Origin: an uncultured Actinomycetes bacterium
Lineage (GTDB): Bacteria; Actinomycetota; Acidimicrobiia; Acidimicrobiales; RAAP-2
DNA length: 64,000 bases
Assembly: GCA_903828785.1 (NCBI GenBank)
Contig: CAIKNP010000016.1
Span: 62,001-126,000, forward strand
Direction of reading: 5' to 3'
The position numbers and the translations under genes are program-made. Below the pieces are notes generated by a model that had not been told where the DNA came from, searched no databases, and was given only the letters and a program-made list of their open reading frames with translations. Numbering within the stretch: the stretch's first letter is position 1; each line of letters begins with the position of its first letter. This document shows positions 1 through 8,795 of the stretch, one piece after another.

Positions 1-138
1 ACGCTCGCCGATATTGATCGCAAGGTCGCCGCGATGGTGGATCTGGCGACCGAGGAAGCGAAAGCCGGCGAAGCGCCCGGTAGGGAGTATTTAATGAAGG
101 ATGTTTGGGCAGACGGAGGCTCCGCATGGCGCAATTAA
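1..138 (+). CDS. 2-oxoacid (pyruvate-type) dehydrogenase E1 alpha, C-terminal end (partial)
   Basis: Only the last 45 codons are present; the gene begins before the window. Frame 1 is open from base 1 to TAA at 136-138 and ends in ...KDVWADGGSAWRN, a tail typical of E1 alpha subunits of pyruvate/acetoin-type dehydrogenases. The E1 beta gene starts 13 nt before this stop, as expected for an E1 alpha/beta operon in which the subunits form an alpha2beta2 thiamine-diphosphate decarboxylase. Identity rests on the short tail plus the downstream partner; the substrate (pyruvate, acetoin or branched-chain oxoacid) cannot be decided here. Confidence 0.75.
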   Translation, partial: TLADIDRKVAAMVDLATEEAKAGEAPGREYLMKDVWADGGSAWRN

Positions 139-1103
139 CGTTTCGCGAAGCAATAGCTCGGGGTATAGCCCAAGAGATGCGACGCGATGAATCAGTGCTG
201 TTGATCGGTGAAGACATCGGCGCCGCTGGTGGGGTCTTCAAGGGAACGGTTGGTCTCTTCGAGGAGTTTGGCGGGGTCCGAGTTCGCGACACCCCTATTT
301 CGGAGCAGGCCATCCTCGGCGCCGCCATGGGAGCTGCGATGACCGGTCTGCGGCCCATCGCCGAGATCATGTTCTCGGACTTCTTCGCCGTCTGCTGGGA
401 CATTGTGGCTAATGAAATTGCCAAGTCTCGCTATATGACGAACGGTCAGATGTCCTTTCCTCTCGTGATTCGTTCGGGGAATGGTGGGGGATTGCGCTTT
501 GGCGCACAGCACTCCCAATCAGTAGAAAACTGGGCAATGATGATCCCGGGTCTCAAGGTGGTAGTGCCCTCGAATGCGGTGGACGTCATTGGTTTGATGG
601 CGGCCGCAGTGCGCGACCCCGACCCCGTGATTTTCCTCGAAGCCAAGTCGCTCTACGCATCAAAAATGGACGTTCCCGATGGGGAGATTGTCGACACTCT
701 CGGCACGGCCAAGGTGCTGCGGCAGGGCTCGAGTGCGACCATTGTCACCCTGGGGGGCATGGTCCCCAAGACCATGGCTGCCGCCGAAGAACTGGCGGCG
801 CAGGGAATTGATTGCACGGTGGTGGACGTCCGCACCCTGGTGCCACTCGACACGCAAACCATATTGCGCGAAGTGTCAGCCACCGGTCGGCTCTTCACCG
901 TTGAAGAGAATCCTCGGGTACTCGGTTGGGGTGCGGAACTTAGTTCCATCGTGGCGGAGGAACTCTTTTACGACCTCGATGGGCCCATCGTTCGCATCAC
1001 CACACCGCACATTCCCCTGCCCGCCGCTGACGCGTTGGAAGACATGGCCATTCCTTCAGTGGAGCGCATTGTGTCAGAGATTTCGCGCTCAATGAACCAA
1101 TAA
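126..1103 (+). CDS. 2-oxoacid dehydrogenase E1 component beta subunit
   Basis: This 325-aa protein has the usual E1 beta length. It shows the N-terminal block with the GED motif (residues about 30-32) whose Glu contacts the ThDP aminopyrimidine ring, the pyrimidine-binding domain, and the C-terminal transketolase_C domain (VVDVRTLVPLD, VEENPRVLGWG). Start ATG 126 is chosen over TTG 105 because GGAGG lies 6 nt upstream. It overlaps the E1 alpha stop by 13 nt, implying coupled translation. No E2 or E3 follows; an M24-like gene is next. A paralogous E1 alpha/beta/E2 operon lies at 20965-24333, so this cell has at least two E1 sets. Substrate unknown. Confidence 0.9.
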   Translation: MAQLTFREAIARGIAQEMRRDESVLLIGEDIGAAGGVFKGTVGLFEEFGGVRVRDTPISEQAILGAAMGAAMTGLRPIAEIMFSDFFAVCWDIVANEIAKSRYMTNGQMSFPLVIRSGNGGGLRFGAQHSQSVENWAMMIPGLKVVVPSNAVDVIGLMAAAVRDPDPVIFLEAKSLYASKMDVPDGEIVDTLGTAKVLRQGSSATIVTLGGMVPKTMAAAEELAAQGIDCTVVDVRTLVPLDTQTILREVSATGRLFTVEENPRVLGWGAELSSIVAEELFYDLDGPIVRITTPHIPLPAADALEDMAIPSVERIVSEISRSMNQ

Positions 1104-2285
1104 ATGCCCGACGCGTTTAGTCCCGCGCACCGAGCACTACTAGAGGCCGAGTACCCACAATTCTCCACGGCGGAGCTCGAACGTCGGCGGAACTTGGTGG
1201 ACGAACTGCTCGTCTCGTCAGGGATTGACCATCTCCTCGTCCATGGCATTGGCACCCGGGGCGGGGCGATTGGTTGGTTGACCCAGTGGGTGGTTACCAA
1301 CGAAGCTCAATTGATTGTGAGCCCGGGCGAGCGCAGCCAACTGTACGTCCAGTACTACAACCACGTGCCACTCGCGAGTCACCTGGCTCGGAATACGGAG
1401 GTGGATTGGGGCGGAACGTCAACCATCGCCTCTTCGATAGCCGAGTTGCGGCGACGCGGCGCCACCGGGGGGCGCATTGGCGTCATGGGACCCTTGCCCT
1501 TATCGATGGTGCGGGCCCTCGAATCGGCCTTCGGTCCGGTGACTGATTTGTCGCCGGCGTACAACCGACTGCGGCTCATTAAATCAGCAGAGGAACTCAC
1601 CTGGTTTTCCCTAGGGGCGACCTTGGGTGATCGAGCCATTGCGGCCTTGACGAATGAAGTGACCATAGGTATGAGTGAGCGCGAGCTGGGGGCCGTGGTC
1701 GAGGCGACCTGGCTACCCCATGGTGGCGTTAACGCGCTGCACTACTTCGCCGTCAACGAGATGGCTAATCCGAACTACTGCGTGCCTCGTCAACACCCGT
1801 CTTCTCGTCGCATCGCTGCGGGAGACGCGATCACCACTGAAATCACGGCAAACTTTTTTGAGTACGGGGGCCAGGTGCTGCGTACCTTCTCAGTGGGCGC
1901 AGAATTGAGTCCGCTCTACCGCGACCTCCACGACGTGGCCGACGCGGCCTTCGCCGCCATCGCAGCTCTCGTCCGACCGGGTGTCACGGCGGCCGAGCTG
2001 GTCGAAGCCAGCGGACTGATTGAGGAGGCGGGGTACACGACCTTTGATGATCTCATTCACGGCTACGGAGGGGGCTACCTGGCGCCCGTCTTGGGGTCGC
2101 GCAGTCGACCCAATGAGCCGGTACCCAACTTTACGCTCGAGGCCAACATGATGCTCGTGGTGCAGCCCAATGTCGTAACACGCGATCATCGTGCGGGAGT
2201 GCAAACGGGCGAGTGCCTCGCAGTCACGCCGACCGGGTACCAATCCTTGCATACCAGTCCCCGAGGAGCTCGGCGAATCGCGTAG
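1104..2285 (+). CDS. M24/creatinase-like (pita-bread fold) protein, possibly not a metallopeptidase
   Basis: The 393-aa protein has the two-domain layout of Xaa-Pro dipeptidase/creatinase proteins: an N-terminal creatinase-like domain (to about residue 160) and a C-terminal pita-bread domain. ATG directly follows the E1 beta stop, so it is probably in that operon. The canonical M24 metal ligands (Asp, Asp, His, Glu, Glu) look largely replaced: the region equivalent to the two Asp reads EITANFFEYGGQ, and the usual Glu-Pro before the loop is VVQPNV. The His in HGYGGG and the final Glu in QTGE are kept. Creatinase also works without metal, so a hydrolase of a small C-N compound is possible. The reaction is not identifiable. 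Confidence 0.7.
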   Translation: MPDAFSPAHRALLEAEYPQFSTAELERRRNLVDELLVSSGIDHLLVHGIGTRGGAIGWLTQWVVTNEAQLIVSPGERSQLYVQYYNHVPLASHLARNTEVDWGGTSTIASSIAELRRRGATGGRIGVMGPLPLSMVRALESAFGPVTDLSPAYNRLRLIKSAEELTWFSLGATLGDRAIAALTNEVTIGMSERELGAVVEATWLPHGGVNALHYFAVNEMANPNYCVPRQHPSSRRIAAGDAITTEITANFFEYGGQVLRTFSVGAELSPLYRDLHDVADAAFAAIAALVRPGVTAAELVEASGLIEEAGYTTFDDLIHGYGGGYLAPVLGSRSRPNEPVPNFTLEANMMLVVQPNVVTRDHRAGVQTGECLAVTPTGYQSLHTSPRGARRIA

Positions 2286-2294
2286 AGGATTGCG

Positions 2295-2804
2295 TTATTT
2301 CGTGCAGCCCAGCGCGCGGTAGTACATCGCGGCGGGCTCACGATAGAGGGCCACCGCTGAGGGATTGGACTTGATCAAACTGAAGCGCCACTGCCCGTCC
2401 ACGTAGTGCCAGTAGTCGGTCAGTTTGACACCGGCTAAGGAACTGTGAACCTCGAAGAAACCGCTGGGACCAGAAGTCACCTTCAAGTCGGTTGCGGCGC
2501 CGGGAGCGTTGTTGCACCGTGCGTGACGATTGATGTAATCGGCACGTGATACCACCGATTGGCTTGTGCGATCCCAGCGATCCCAAACCGCACCGTCTCT
2601 ATTGAGGTGAAAGTCATTGTCGAAGGTTGTGGCGATACGCAGCAGGGCCTTCGTTGTAATGCGCCGTTGTTGGCTCGTTTGTTGATGAGCGGCGACATTA
2701 CCCATGTAAACGAGCAAGCCCACGAGCAGCGCTCCACCCAAAAGCAAGGCCCCGACCATTAGCCACATTCCGCCGCTGCGAGCGGCGCTCTTGGTGGTCG
2801 CCAC
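2295..2804 (-). CDS. membrane-anchored protein of unknown function
   Basis: This 169-aa protein has a short basic N-terminus, one transmembrane helix (about residues 12-35, GGMWLMVGALLLGGALLVGL) and an exported C-terminal domain of about 130 aa with two cysteines (RCNN, ALGCTK). The C-terminal part (DYWHYVDGQWRFSLI) resembles the SnoaL/NTF2-like or Mce-associated style of extracytoplasmic domain, but I cannot assign a family. The GTG start directly abuts the TAG of the upstream gene (TAGGTG), so the pair is probably translated from one message. It lies in a patch of small exported proteins. Confidence 0.7.
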   Translation of the reverse strand: MATTKSAARSGGMWLMVGALLLGGALLVGLLVYMGNVAAHQQTSQQRRITTKALLRIATTFDNDFHLNRDGAVWDRWDRTSQSVVSRADYINRHARCNNAPGAATDLKVTSGPSGFFEVHSSLAGVKLTDYWHYVDGQWRFSLIKSNPSAVALYREPAAMYYRALGCTK

Positions 2805-3284
2805 CTAGGCCACCGGAGTTATAGACGTCATGGTCATGCGAAAGCCCTTGCCATTTACGACGCGGCACGTTACGTCGTTACTTCCTACGGCGCAGGTGAA
2901 GGGTCCGGATTTCACAATGGTGGGGGAGAAGAAGGTCGGCGTGTTGAGTCCGGCGTTTGAGCCACACTGCAAGCCCACGCAGACCTTTAAGGAACCCGAT
3001 GGAGATAGGACAACGTTGGCGGTCCGCGTTGGGGTGGCTTTTTCACAATACGCCCCGGGTCGAATCGACGAGCTCGTGCCCGGATTGTCCAGCTCACAAG
3101 AAAAGGTGTCGGGGGAAGCGTAAAACTCGTAGATGGGCGCGGTGACAGTAATCACTTTCGACGCAGAACGTTGGTGAACTGATCGATAGATGGCGGCGCC
3201 ACCAAAAAGGACAACCATAATTGCGAGGGAACCGCGAACTATCAGGCTGCCGCGTTTACGTAGCCCTACCGTCGGACTGCCCAT
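2805..3284 (-). CDS. exported/membrane-anchored protein of unknown function
   Basis: This is a 159-aa protein. Start ATG 3284 is chosen over ATG 3305 because AAGGAG lies 7 nt upstream of 3284. It has a basic N-terminus (GLRKRGS), one hydrophobic helix (SLAIMVVLFGGAAIY, about residues 18-34) and an exported domain with five or six cysteines (FSCEL, AYCEK, KVCVGLQCG, FTCAV, VTCRV) that probably form disulphides. It belongs to the same operon as the downstream gene, which starts on the base after its stop. No family was recognised. Confidence 0.7.
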   Translation of the reverse strand: MGSPTVGLRKRGSLIVRGSLAIMVVLFGGAAIYRSVHQRSASKVITVTAPIYEFYASPDTFSCELDNPGTSSSIRPGAYCEKATPTRTANVVLSPSGSLKVCVGLQCGSNAGLNTPTFFSPTIVKSGPFTCAVGSNDVTCRVVNGKGFRMTMTSITPVA

Positions 3285-3314
3285 GACCACTCTCCTTAAC
3301 CGCATTCAGTCTAG

Positions 3315-4102
<788 letters not shown>

Positions 4103-4316
4103 CGAGGCATCTCCTAGCTACTCAAGCGGAACCTTACAAGGCTAGGAACCTCTTTCTGAGAGTTCTCATCGAATTTTTACGTAAGAAGAGTGAGCACCAG
4201 GTGCTTAATTCAATCGAAAAATTGACAAAAAGATGAATGAGCGTGGCCTTGGGCGGTCCGGTGATGGAGTGTATCAATCGTGCTAAAGGTTGGAACTAAA
4301 CACTTTTGTAAGAGTG

Positions 4317-4341
4317 GGGACTGCTGTCGGTTTAGTTGACA
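4317..4341. repeat. IS3 terminal inverted repeat (orfB side)
   Basis: 25 bp, identical in reverse complement to 5557-5581. It begins GGGACTGCTGTCGG. Confidence 0.9.
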
Positions 4342-4357
4342 GTTCCTTTCCATAGTT

Positions 4358-5233
4358 TTATGCCACGGATAAGACTCCGTCAAGCGTTGTTGCCAGCGCT
4401 TCAAATTCAATTGGTGTGAGTTTGCCCAGGCTGCGCTTTCGACGGCGTCGGTGATAGGTGCGCTCGATCCATGTGACGATGGCCATGCGAAGTTCGTCCC
4501 TTGTTTCCCACCTCTTGGTGTTGAGGCCGTTCTTTTGCAACAGAGCGTGGAACGACTCCATGGCGGCGTTGCCACCAGCTGATGCAACTCGCCCCATCGA
4601 TCCACGCAGTCCGTTGTTCTTCAACATTCGAACAAAGGCGGTCGAACGAAACTGACTACCTCGGTCCGAATGGACCACTGTGTTGGTGGGGCTGCGCAGC
4701 GAGATGGCGTTTCGCAGTGCCGAAACTGCCAGGTCGCTTGTCATCCGCGAGCCAATGGAGTAGCCAACGATGCGGCCCGAAAACACATCGAGTAGCGAGG
4801 CCATGTAGAGGGTTCCCTCAATGGTCTTGTGTTCAGTGATGTCAGTCAGCCACACCTGGTTCATTTCGGTCGCTCGAAAGTCACGCTTGACGAGGTCGTC
4901 GTGGACCGGTGGCCCCGGTTTCTTGCCGTAACGGGATTTTTTGACGAAACTCGCCCAGATCTGAGCTTCAGAGCACAGTCGCCAAACACGCCGTTCACCA
5001 ATGGTGTGGCCCTTCACCACCAGTTCGTCCGCGAGGAATCGATACCCAAAGGGTGGATCATCACGGTGGGCGGCGACCAACAGATTGGTGAGGTAGGCAT
5101 CGTCGAACTCACGAGGTGAAATCGGTCGCTGCAGCCATTTGTAGTAACCCTGGGCGGAGAATTTGAGGACCCGGCAGGTGAGCCGAACGGGAATGCCGTC
5201 CTCGGCCAATTCACGCACCAGCGGGTAGGTCAT
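4358..5233 (-). CDS. IS3-family transposase OrfB (DDE integrase domain)
   Basis: The 291-aa protein carries an N-terminal HTH_21-type region (residues about 45-100) and an rve integrase core. The catalytic triad is complete: D131 (WLTDITE), D190 (VVHSDRGSQF) and E226 (NAAMESF), with the D-35-E spacing of the family. The C-terminal HRRRRKRSLG..TPIEFE block is also typical. Its ATG overlaps the orfA stop (ATGA), and orfB is in the -1 frame relative to orfA. It can therefore be made alone by coupling or as an OrfAB fusion by frameshifting. No inactivating lesion was seen. Confidence 0.95.
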   Translation of the reverse strand: MTYPLVRELAEDGIPVRLTCRVLKFSAQGYYKWLQRPISPREFDDAYLTNLLVAAHRDDPPFGYRFLADELVVKGHTIGERRVWRLCSEAQIWASFVKKSRYGKKPGPPVHDDLVKRDFRATEMNQVWLTDITEHKTIEGTLYMASLLDVFSGRIVGYSIGSRMTSDLAVSALRNAISLRSPTNTVVHSDRGSQFRSTAFVRMLKNNGLRGSMGRVASAGGNAAMESFHALLQKNGLNTKRWETRDELRMAIVTWIERTYHRRRRKRSLGKLTPIEFEALATTLDGVLSVA

Positions 5234-5523
5234 TTTGGGGCGAGGCCCTTAGCGAAATAGGCCGTTGCGCGCCGCAAAATCTCGACTTCTTGCTCAAGGA
5301 CGCGGTTGCGACGTCGTAGTTCACGCATCTCTGCGGCGTCTGCTTCGCTCACGCCATCTCGAACCCCATCCTCAACGTCTGCTTGACGAAGCCATTGATA
5401 GAGCGTCGGTTCCGATATGCCGAAGTCTCGAGCAATTTGTGATCGAGATGCGTCACCCAGTCGGGCCACGCGGACCACGTCATCTCGAAACTCTCGGGGG
5501 TATCTCTTTGCCATTGTTGCCAT
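5230..5523 (-). CDS. IS3-family OrfA (helix-turn-helix)
   Basis: This 97-aa protein starts at ATG 5523 with GGGGAAAG just upstream; an extended frame to 5562 exists but runs into the terminal repeat. The N-terminal HTH (RYPREFRDDVVRVARLG, then SQIARDFGISEPTLYQWL) binds IS ends. A C-terminal leucine-zipper-like segment (LRRRNRVLEQEVEILRRA) probably mediates OrfA/OrfAB oligomers. The heptamer CCCAAAA (5239-5233), in frame as C CCA AAA directly before TGA, fits the X XXY YYZ rule for -1 slippage. A hairpin lies immediately upstream (5530-5548). Confidence 0.88.
   Translation of the reverse strand: MATMAKRYPREFRDDVVRVARLGDASRSQIARDFGISEPTLYQWLRQADVEDGVRDGVSEADAAEMRELRRRNRVLEQEVEILRRATAYFAKGLAPK
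5233..5239 (-). promoter_or_regulatory. candidate -1 ribosomal slippery heptamer CCCAAAA
   Basis: The in-phase C CCA AAA is followed at once by the orfA TGA stop and overlaps the orfB ATG. Slippage would join orfA to orfB as ...KMTYP. The position and the -1 relation of the frames match the known IS3 fusion mechanism; use of this site is inferred. Confidence 0.55.
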
Positions 5524-5529
5524 CTTTCC

Positions 5530-5548
5530 CCAGAGGATGTTCCTCTGG
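5530..5548 (-). promoter_or_regulatory. hairpin upstream of orfA start
   Basis: An 8-bp perfect stem (CCAGAGGA / TCCTCTGG, 3-nt loop) ends at the GG of the GGGGAAAG ribosome-binding site. Such hairpins in other IS elements hide the start from read-through transcripts. That role here is inferred. Confidence 0.4.
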
Positions 5549-5556
5549 ATGTTAGA

Positions 5557-5581
5557 TGTCAACTAAACCGACAGCAGTCCC
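5557..5581. repeat. IS3 terminal inverted repeat (orfA side)
   Basis: 25 bp, the perfect reverse complement of 4317-4341. Confidence 0.9.
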
Positions 5582-5620
5582 ACACCTAAAAAATCCGTGA
5601 CGTGTTCGCTGGTGACCAAA

Positions 5621-6097
5621 TCAACAAGCGTGGGTTCCTTGTTGGTAGGTGAGATTTAAGGTGGCCGACTGAATAGTGGTGGGCTGCCCGTTGGGCGATC
5701 GCCACTCGACTTGGTACTGATGGTGATCGTTCGCTTCGAAGGCCTGAGCCGTTGTGATGAAAGTGAAGGACGCACTCGCTCCGCTCGCACCGGGCGTAAA
5801 GTTAACTACCCCGGGGTAGGCACTGGCTCCGTAATCGATTACTACTTGCGCCTGCAGCGGGGCCCCAATAGCTTTGATGCTCAAGGTGGCGGCAACTTCT
5901 CCCGCTGGGCAAATTCTTGAGCCAAGTCCACGGAGATGTATGAATGTCTTGCTAGTGGTCGTTGCCGGCACAGTGCGCCATGTTCCAACCTGACGGAGCG
6001 ATTGGGAACTGCTTGTGCCACTGACCGTGACCGCGGTAGCGACAACGGGCACTGCGAGCACCACCAGCCCCAACGCAATGACTAGACGTTTACGCAT
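5621..6097 (-). CDS. small secreted protein, unknown function
   Basis: The 158-aa protein has a textbook signal peptide (MRKRLVIALGLVVLAVPVVATAV, cleavage about residue 23-26). The mature domain is Ser/Thr/Ala-rich, with two cysteines (RICPAG and the C-terminal residue), and looks like an all-beta exported domain (QYQVEWRS, TLNLTYQQ). AGGAGG-like purines precede ATG 6097. It forms part of the small secreted-protein patch around the IS3 copy. No family was recognised. Confidence 0.7.
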   Translation of the reverse strand: MRKRLVIALGLVVLAVPVVATAVTVSGTSSSQSLRQVGTWRTVPATTTSKTFIHLRGLGSRICPAGEVAATLSIKAIGAPLQAQVVIDYGASAYPGVVNFTPGASGASASFTFITTAQAFEANDHHQYQVEWRSPNGQPTTIQSATLNLTYQQGTHAC

Positions 6098-6469
6098 ATT
6101 TCCTCCGTTTTCATTAACGGGGACATTGCAGCCCTTAGAAGGCCGAAACTAGCACCTCCTCCTGTCAACTGCAAGCCCCTTAAGCCTTATCAGCGACCGA
6201 GCCCACCGCTCGCCCAGGGGGCTGATTGACGAAGTGCCTGGACTCCGAGAGAGGGAGTTTTGTGACGACTACCTCAATTTGCGAAAAATTCGTTCCCCTT
6301 GGTGTTGGCGTCTTCGGGTAGTGCTTGACTGACCCCGTCAAAGAAGGTCTCGACACCGGATCGTGGGGTGACTACTGACTTCCAGCAAGGGCGGTGATCG
6401 CCGAAGCAAGCAACATCGTCGACGGTGAACGAGATGATTTCTCGTGGCGAGGAGGTGTTCAGTGAGTCT
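6098..6469. other. 372-bp gap with an open but start-less frame (possible gene remnant)
   Basis: No complete gene was seen. On the minus strand, 6483-6274 is open for 69 codons with normal-looking composition (FTVDDVACFGD, GVETFFDGVSQ) and ends in TGA, but it has no ATG, GTG or TTG start and begins inside the neighbouring peptidase gene. It may be the decayed end of a displaced gene, perhaps linked to the nearby IS activity, or chance. Confidence 0.3.
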
Positions 6470-8413
6470 TTATGCTCTCTTCGCTAAGAGCTCTTCGAAG
6501 GCAATATCTACGGGGGCTATCGCGTCAGCCGGCGTGAAGCCTAAAACCTTGGCGTAAAAGTAGAGTTCAGCTTCGGCGGTGCGCATGATGTTGGCGGCTT
6601 GACGGAATCCGTGCTGCTCACCTTCGTAGGCGACGTAGGCGTGGGGAACTTGCTTGGCCCGAAGCACCTCGACCATTGATTCGGCCTGATCGGGTGGCAC
6701 GACCTTGTCTTCGAGGCCCTGGAAAAGGATCATTGGCGTGTGGAGACGATCACGATGGAAGAAGGCGGAGCGGGCTTCGTAGACCTCACGAGCCTCGGGC
6801 CAGGGACCTACCATCGAGTCGAGGTAGCGAGACTCGAACTTGTGGGTGCCCTCGGTCATGGTGCCGAGGTCGCTGATTCCGAAGTAGCTCGCCCCAGCGG
6901 CGAAAACGTCTCGAAAGGTGAGTGCACAGATGGTGGTGTAGCCGCCGGCACTACCACCGTGGATCAAGAGGGCTCGCCCATTCGCGAGTCCCTGCGCGAC
7001 CAAGAATTTGGCGGCGTTGACGCAATCGTCGAGATCGACAACACCCCACTGACCAATTAATCGATTTCGGTACTCACGTCCGTAACCCGTGGAGCCACCG
7101 TAGTTAACGTCCACCACGGCGATGCCCCGACTCGTCCAGTACTGCACCTCGTAGTCAAAGGCGGTGTCCGTGGCACCAGTGGGGCCGCCGTGGCTCGCCA
7201 CGATGAGAGGTGGTGCTTCGCCGGCTGGCCCCTCGTAGTCCTTATTGGTAGGGGGGTAGTAGTAGGCGTGGGCACTTAACCCGCCCTCGGTGGGGAATTC
7301 AATGGCTTGGGGAACTGACAGATAGCCGGCCTCTACTCGGTTGACGAAACTGCTGCGAAGAGTAGTGCAATCCCCGCTCGTGGTGTCGATTTCCACGATG
7401 GCGTTAGGGGCGGTGGGCGAGTAGACCCCGGCGACGACTCGTTCACCATCACTGCTCACGGCGCTGATGCCGGTCCAGTCGACCGCGAGTCGACGCATAC
7501 CCTCGTCGCTCAAGACACCGATTTCGGTGCGCCCGTCGCCGCCCCAGGTGACGATCAGCGAGCGATCATTGAGTGGCTGGTAGGTCGAGAGGCCAAAGAC
7601 CCAAGCGGGCCCGCCAAACTCAGCGTCGAGCGGGTAGAGGGAGAGCACTTCGCCATCGCTGTCCTGGTAAAGATTCCACCACCCCGAACGATCCGAGACG
7701 AATAGCAGGTGACCATCCCGGTCGTAGCGGGGTTGTTGGACGGACTCGTGATCTCCCGCGACCAAGCGCCGGTCGATTTCGAGACCGCCGGCGTCAAAAA
7801 TGGCCTCGAAGAGAAAGGTGTGATCCCAGGGCATGTTGGGGTGATTCCAGCAGGTCCACGCCAATTTTCGACCATCAGCCGAAAAAGCGGGAGCTTGGTA
7901 AAAATCGTAGCCACCAGCGACAATTTGAGCTTCGCTCGACCCATCTGCCGCGAGAAGGACAACTTCATTGTGGACGACGTCTTCGTGGCGTTCACGGACG
8001 CAAACGAGGTGTTGGCCGTCGGGTGAGACCACGATGTCGGCGTAGCGCAGGCTTAGGGGGCTTGGAGTCTCGGGCGTGATGGCTTCAGGACTGCCACCAG
8101 GGAGAATGCGGTAGAGGCGCTGGTCGGCCATGTTGGAGAAGTACACCGTTCCTTGGTGGACGGTGAAGTTTTTGCCACCGTATTCGTGAACCAAGGTACG
8201 ACAGGAAAATTCGGGGCCGAACACGTCGCGGGTAACACCCTGGCTGTCGCGATGGACGAGAACGTAGCGCCCCCCTTCGGTGGGACGGCCTTCGAGCCAG
8301 TAGACGTCGCCACCCTCCACCAGGGCCCAGCCGAGGCGAACAACGTCCTCAACTAAGAGTGAAGTGCTGATTAGCGATGGCCATGATCCGTAAGGGGCGG
8401 TAATTTTCGTCAT
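6470..8413 (-). CDS. prolyl oligopeptidase family serine peptidase (S9)
   Basis: The 647-aa protein has an N-terminal beta-propeller-like region (residues about 60-370) and a C-terminal alpha/beta-hydrolase domain, the plan of S9 dipeptidyl/acylaminoacyl peptidases. The catalytic triad is readable as S488 (HGGSAGGY), D569 (GLEDKVVPP) and H601 (GEQHGFR). There is no signal peptide, so it is probably a cytosolic peptidase that trims short peptides. A TAGATT hexamer ends 6 nt before ATG 8413 with no Shine-Dalgarno, pointing to a leaderless message. It stands alone on the minus strand. Confidence 0.93.
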   Translation of the reverse strand: MTKITAPYGSWPSLISTSLLVEDVVRLGWALVEGGDVYWLEGRPTEGGRYVLVHRDSQGVTRDVFGPEFSCRTLVHEYGGKNFTVHQGTVYFSNMADQRLYRILPGGSPEAITPETPSPLSLRYADIVVSPDGQHLVCVRERHEDVVHNEVVLLAADGSSEAQIVAGGYDFYQAPAFSADGRKLAWTCWNHPNMPWDHTFLFEAIFDAGGLEIDRRLVAGDHESVQQPRYDRDGHLLFVSDRSGWWNLYQDSDGEVLSLYPLDAEFGGPAWVFGLSTYQPLNDRSLIVTWGGDGRTEIGVLSDEGMRRLAVDWTGISAVSSDGERVVAGVYSPTAPNAIVEIDTTSGDCTTLRSSFVNRVEAGYLSVPQAIEFPTEGGLSAHAYYYPPTNKDYEGPAGEAPPLIVASHGGPTGATDTAFDYEVQYWTSRGIAVVDVNYGGSTGYGREYRNRLIGQWGVVDLDDCVNAAKFLVAQGLANGRALLIHGGSAGGYTTICALTFRDVFAAGASYFGISDLGTMTEGTHKFESRYLDSMVGPWPEAREVYEARSAFFHRDRLHTPMILFQGLEDKVVPPDQAESMVEVLRAKQVPHAYVAYEGEQHGFRQAANIMRTAEAELYFYAKVLGFTPADAIAPVDIAFEELLAKRA

Positions 8414-8419
8414 GGGGTA

Positions 8420-8425
8420 AATCTA
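8420..8425 (-). promoter_or_regulatory. -10 hexamer TAGATT of leaderless S9 peptidase gene
   Basis: The hexamer lies 6 nt upstream of the ATG; transcription would start at or next to the start codon. Confidence 0.5.
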
Positions 8426-8795
8426 CAGCGTGTCCCCCCGAGCAGGGCTGCACCCCTATTCAAAGAAGAGGTGAACTCGAGGGAGCGTTTTACGCCAGTG
8501 GCCCCCTCTCATCCCCACCATTCAACGACAGATCCCGGGGGTCGCAGGTAAAGCACTGAGAGCGAGCCACGACCTTTTTTCATCGCAAGGATTGGTGGCG
8601 TCACCACTACCGCCACCGGGAGACTCGCTATCACTGCGGTTCGTGGGAAGGGTGCAGACGCTCGACACGGTGTAACGAGACCGAAGACGCGGTCAACGCG
8701 AAAGTCGCAGAATGACCCGTGGGTGCCACTTGGCCCAGCGGCACTTTGCTTGAATGGGATGACCACAATGTGCGAAAAAACACCCAGGGGGAACA
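8426..8795. other. 370-bp intergenic region before fhs
   Basis: No credible gene was found. It holds a GGTGGCG-TCACCACTA-CGCCACC inverted repeat (about 8591-8613) and, just before fhs, an AGGGGG ribosome-binding site. I cannot match the region to a known riboswitch by eye; a structured 5' leader for fhs remains possible. Confidence 0.4.

Larger units (their letters stand above)
4317..5581 (-). mobile_element. IS3-family insertion sequence, complete
   Basis: The element is 1265 bp, bounded by perfect 25-bp terminal inverted repeats at 4317-4341 and 5557-5581. It contains an orfA (HTH) and an orfB (DDE integrase) in the overlapping -1 arrangement typical of IS3. It sits between a collagen-like gene and a small secreted-protein gene. 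I see no convincing 3-5 bp target duplication directly outside the repeats (GTG on the left, ACA on the right), so it may be an old insertion or may mark a rearrangement. Confidence 0.9.

Noticed and set aside
4301-4316. Target-site duplication of the IS3 copy
   Set aside because: Bases directly outside the two inverted repeats do not match at 3, 4 or 5 bp.
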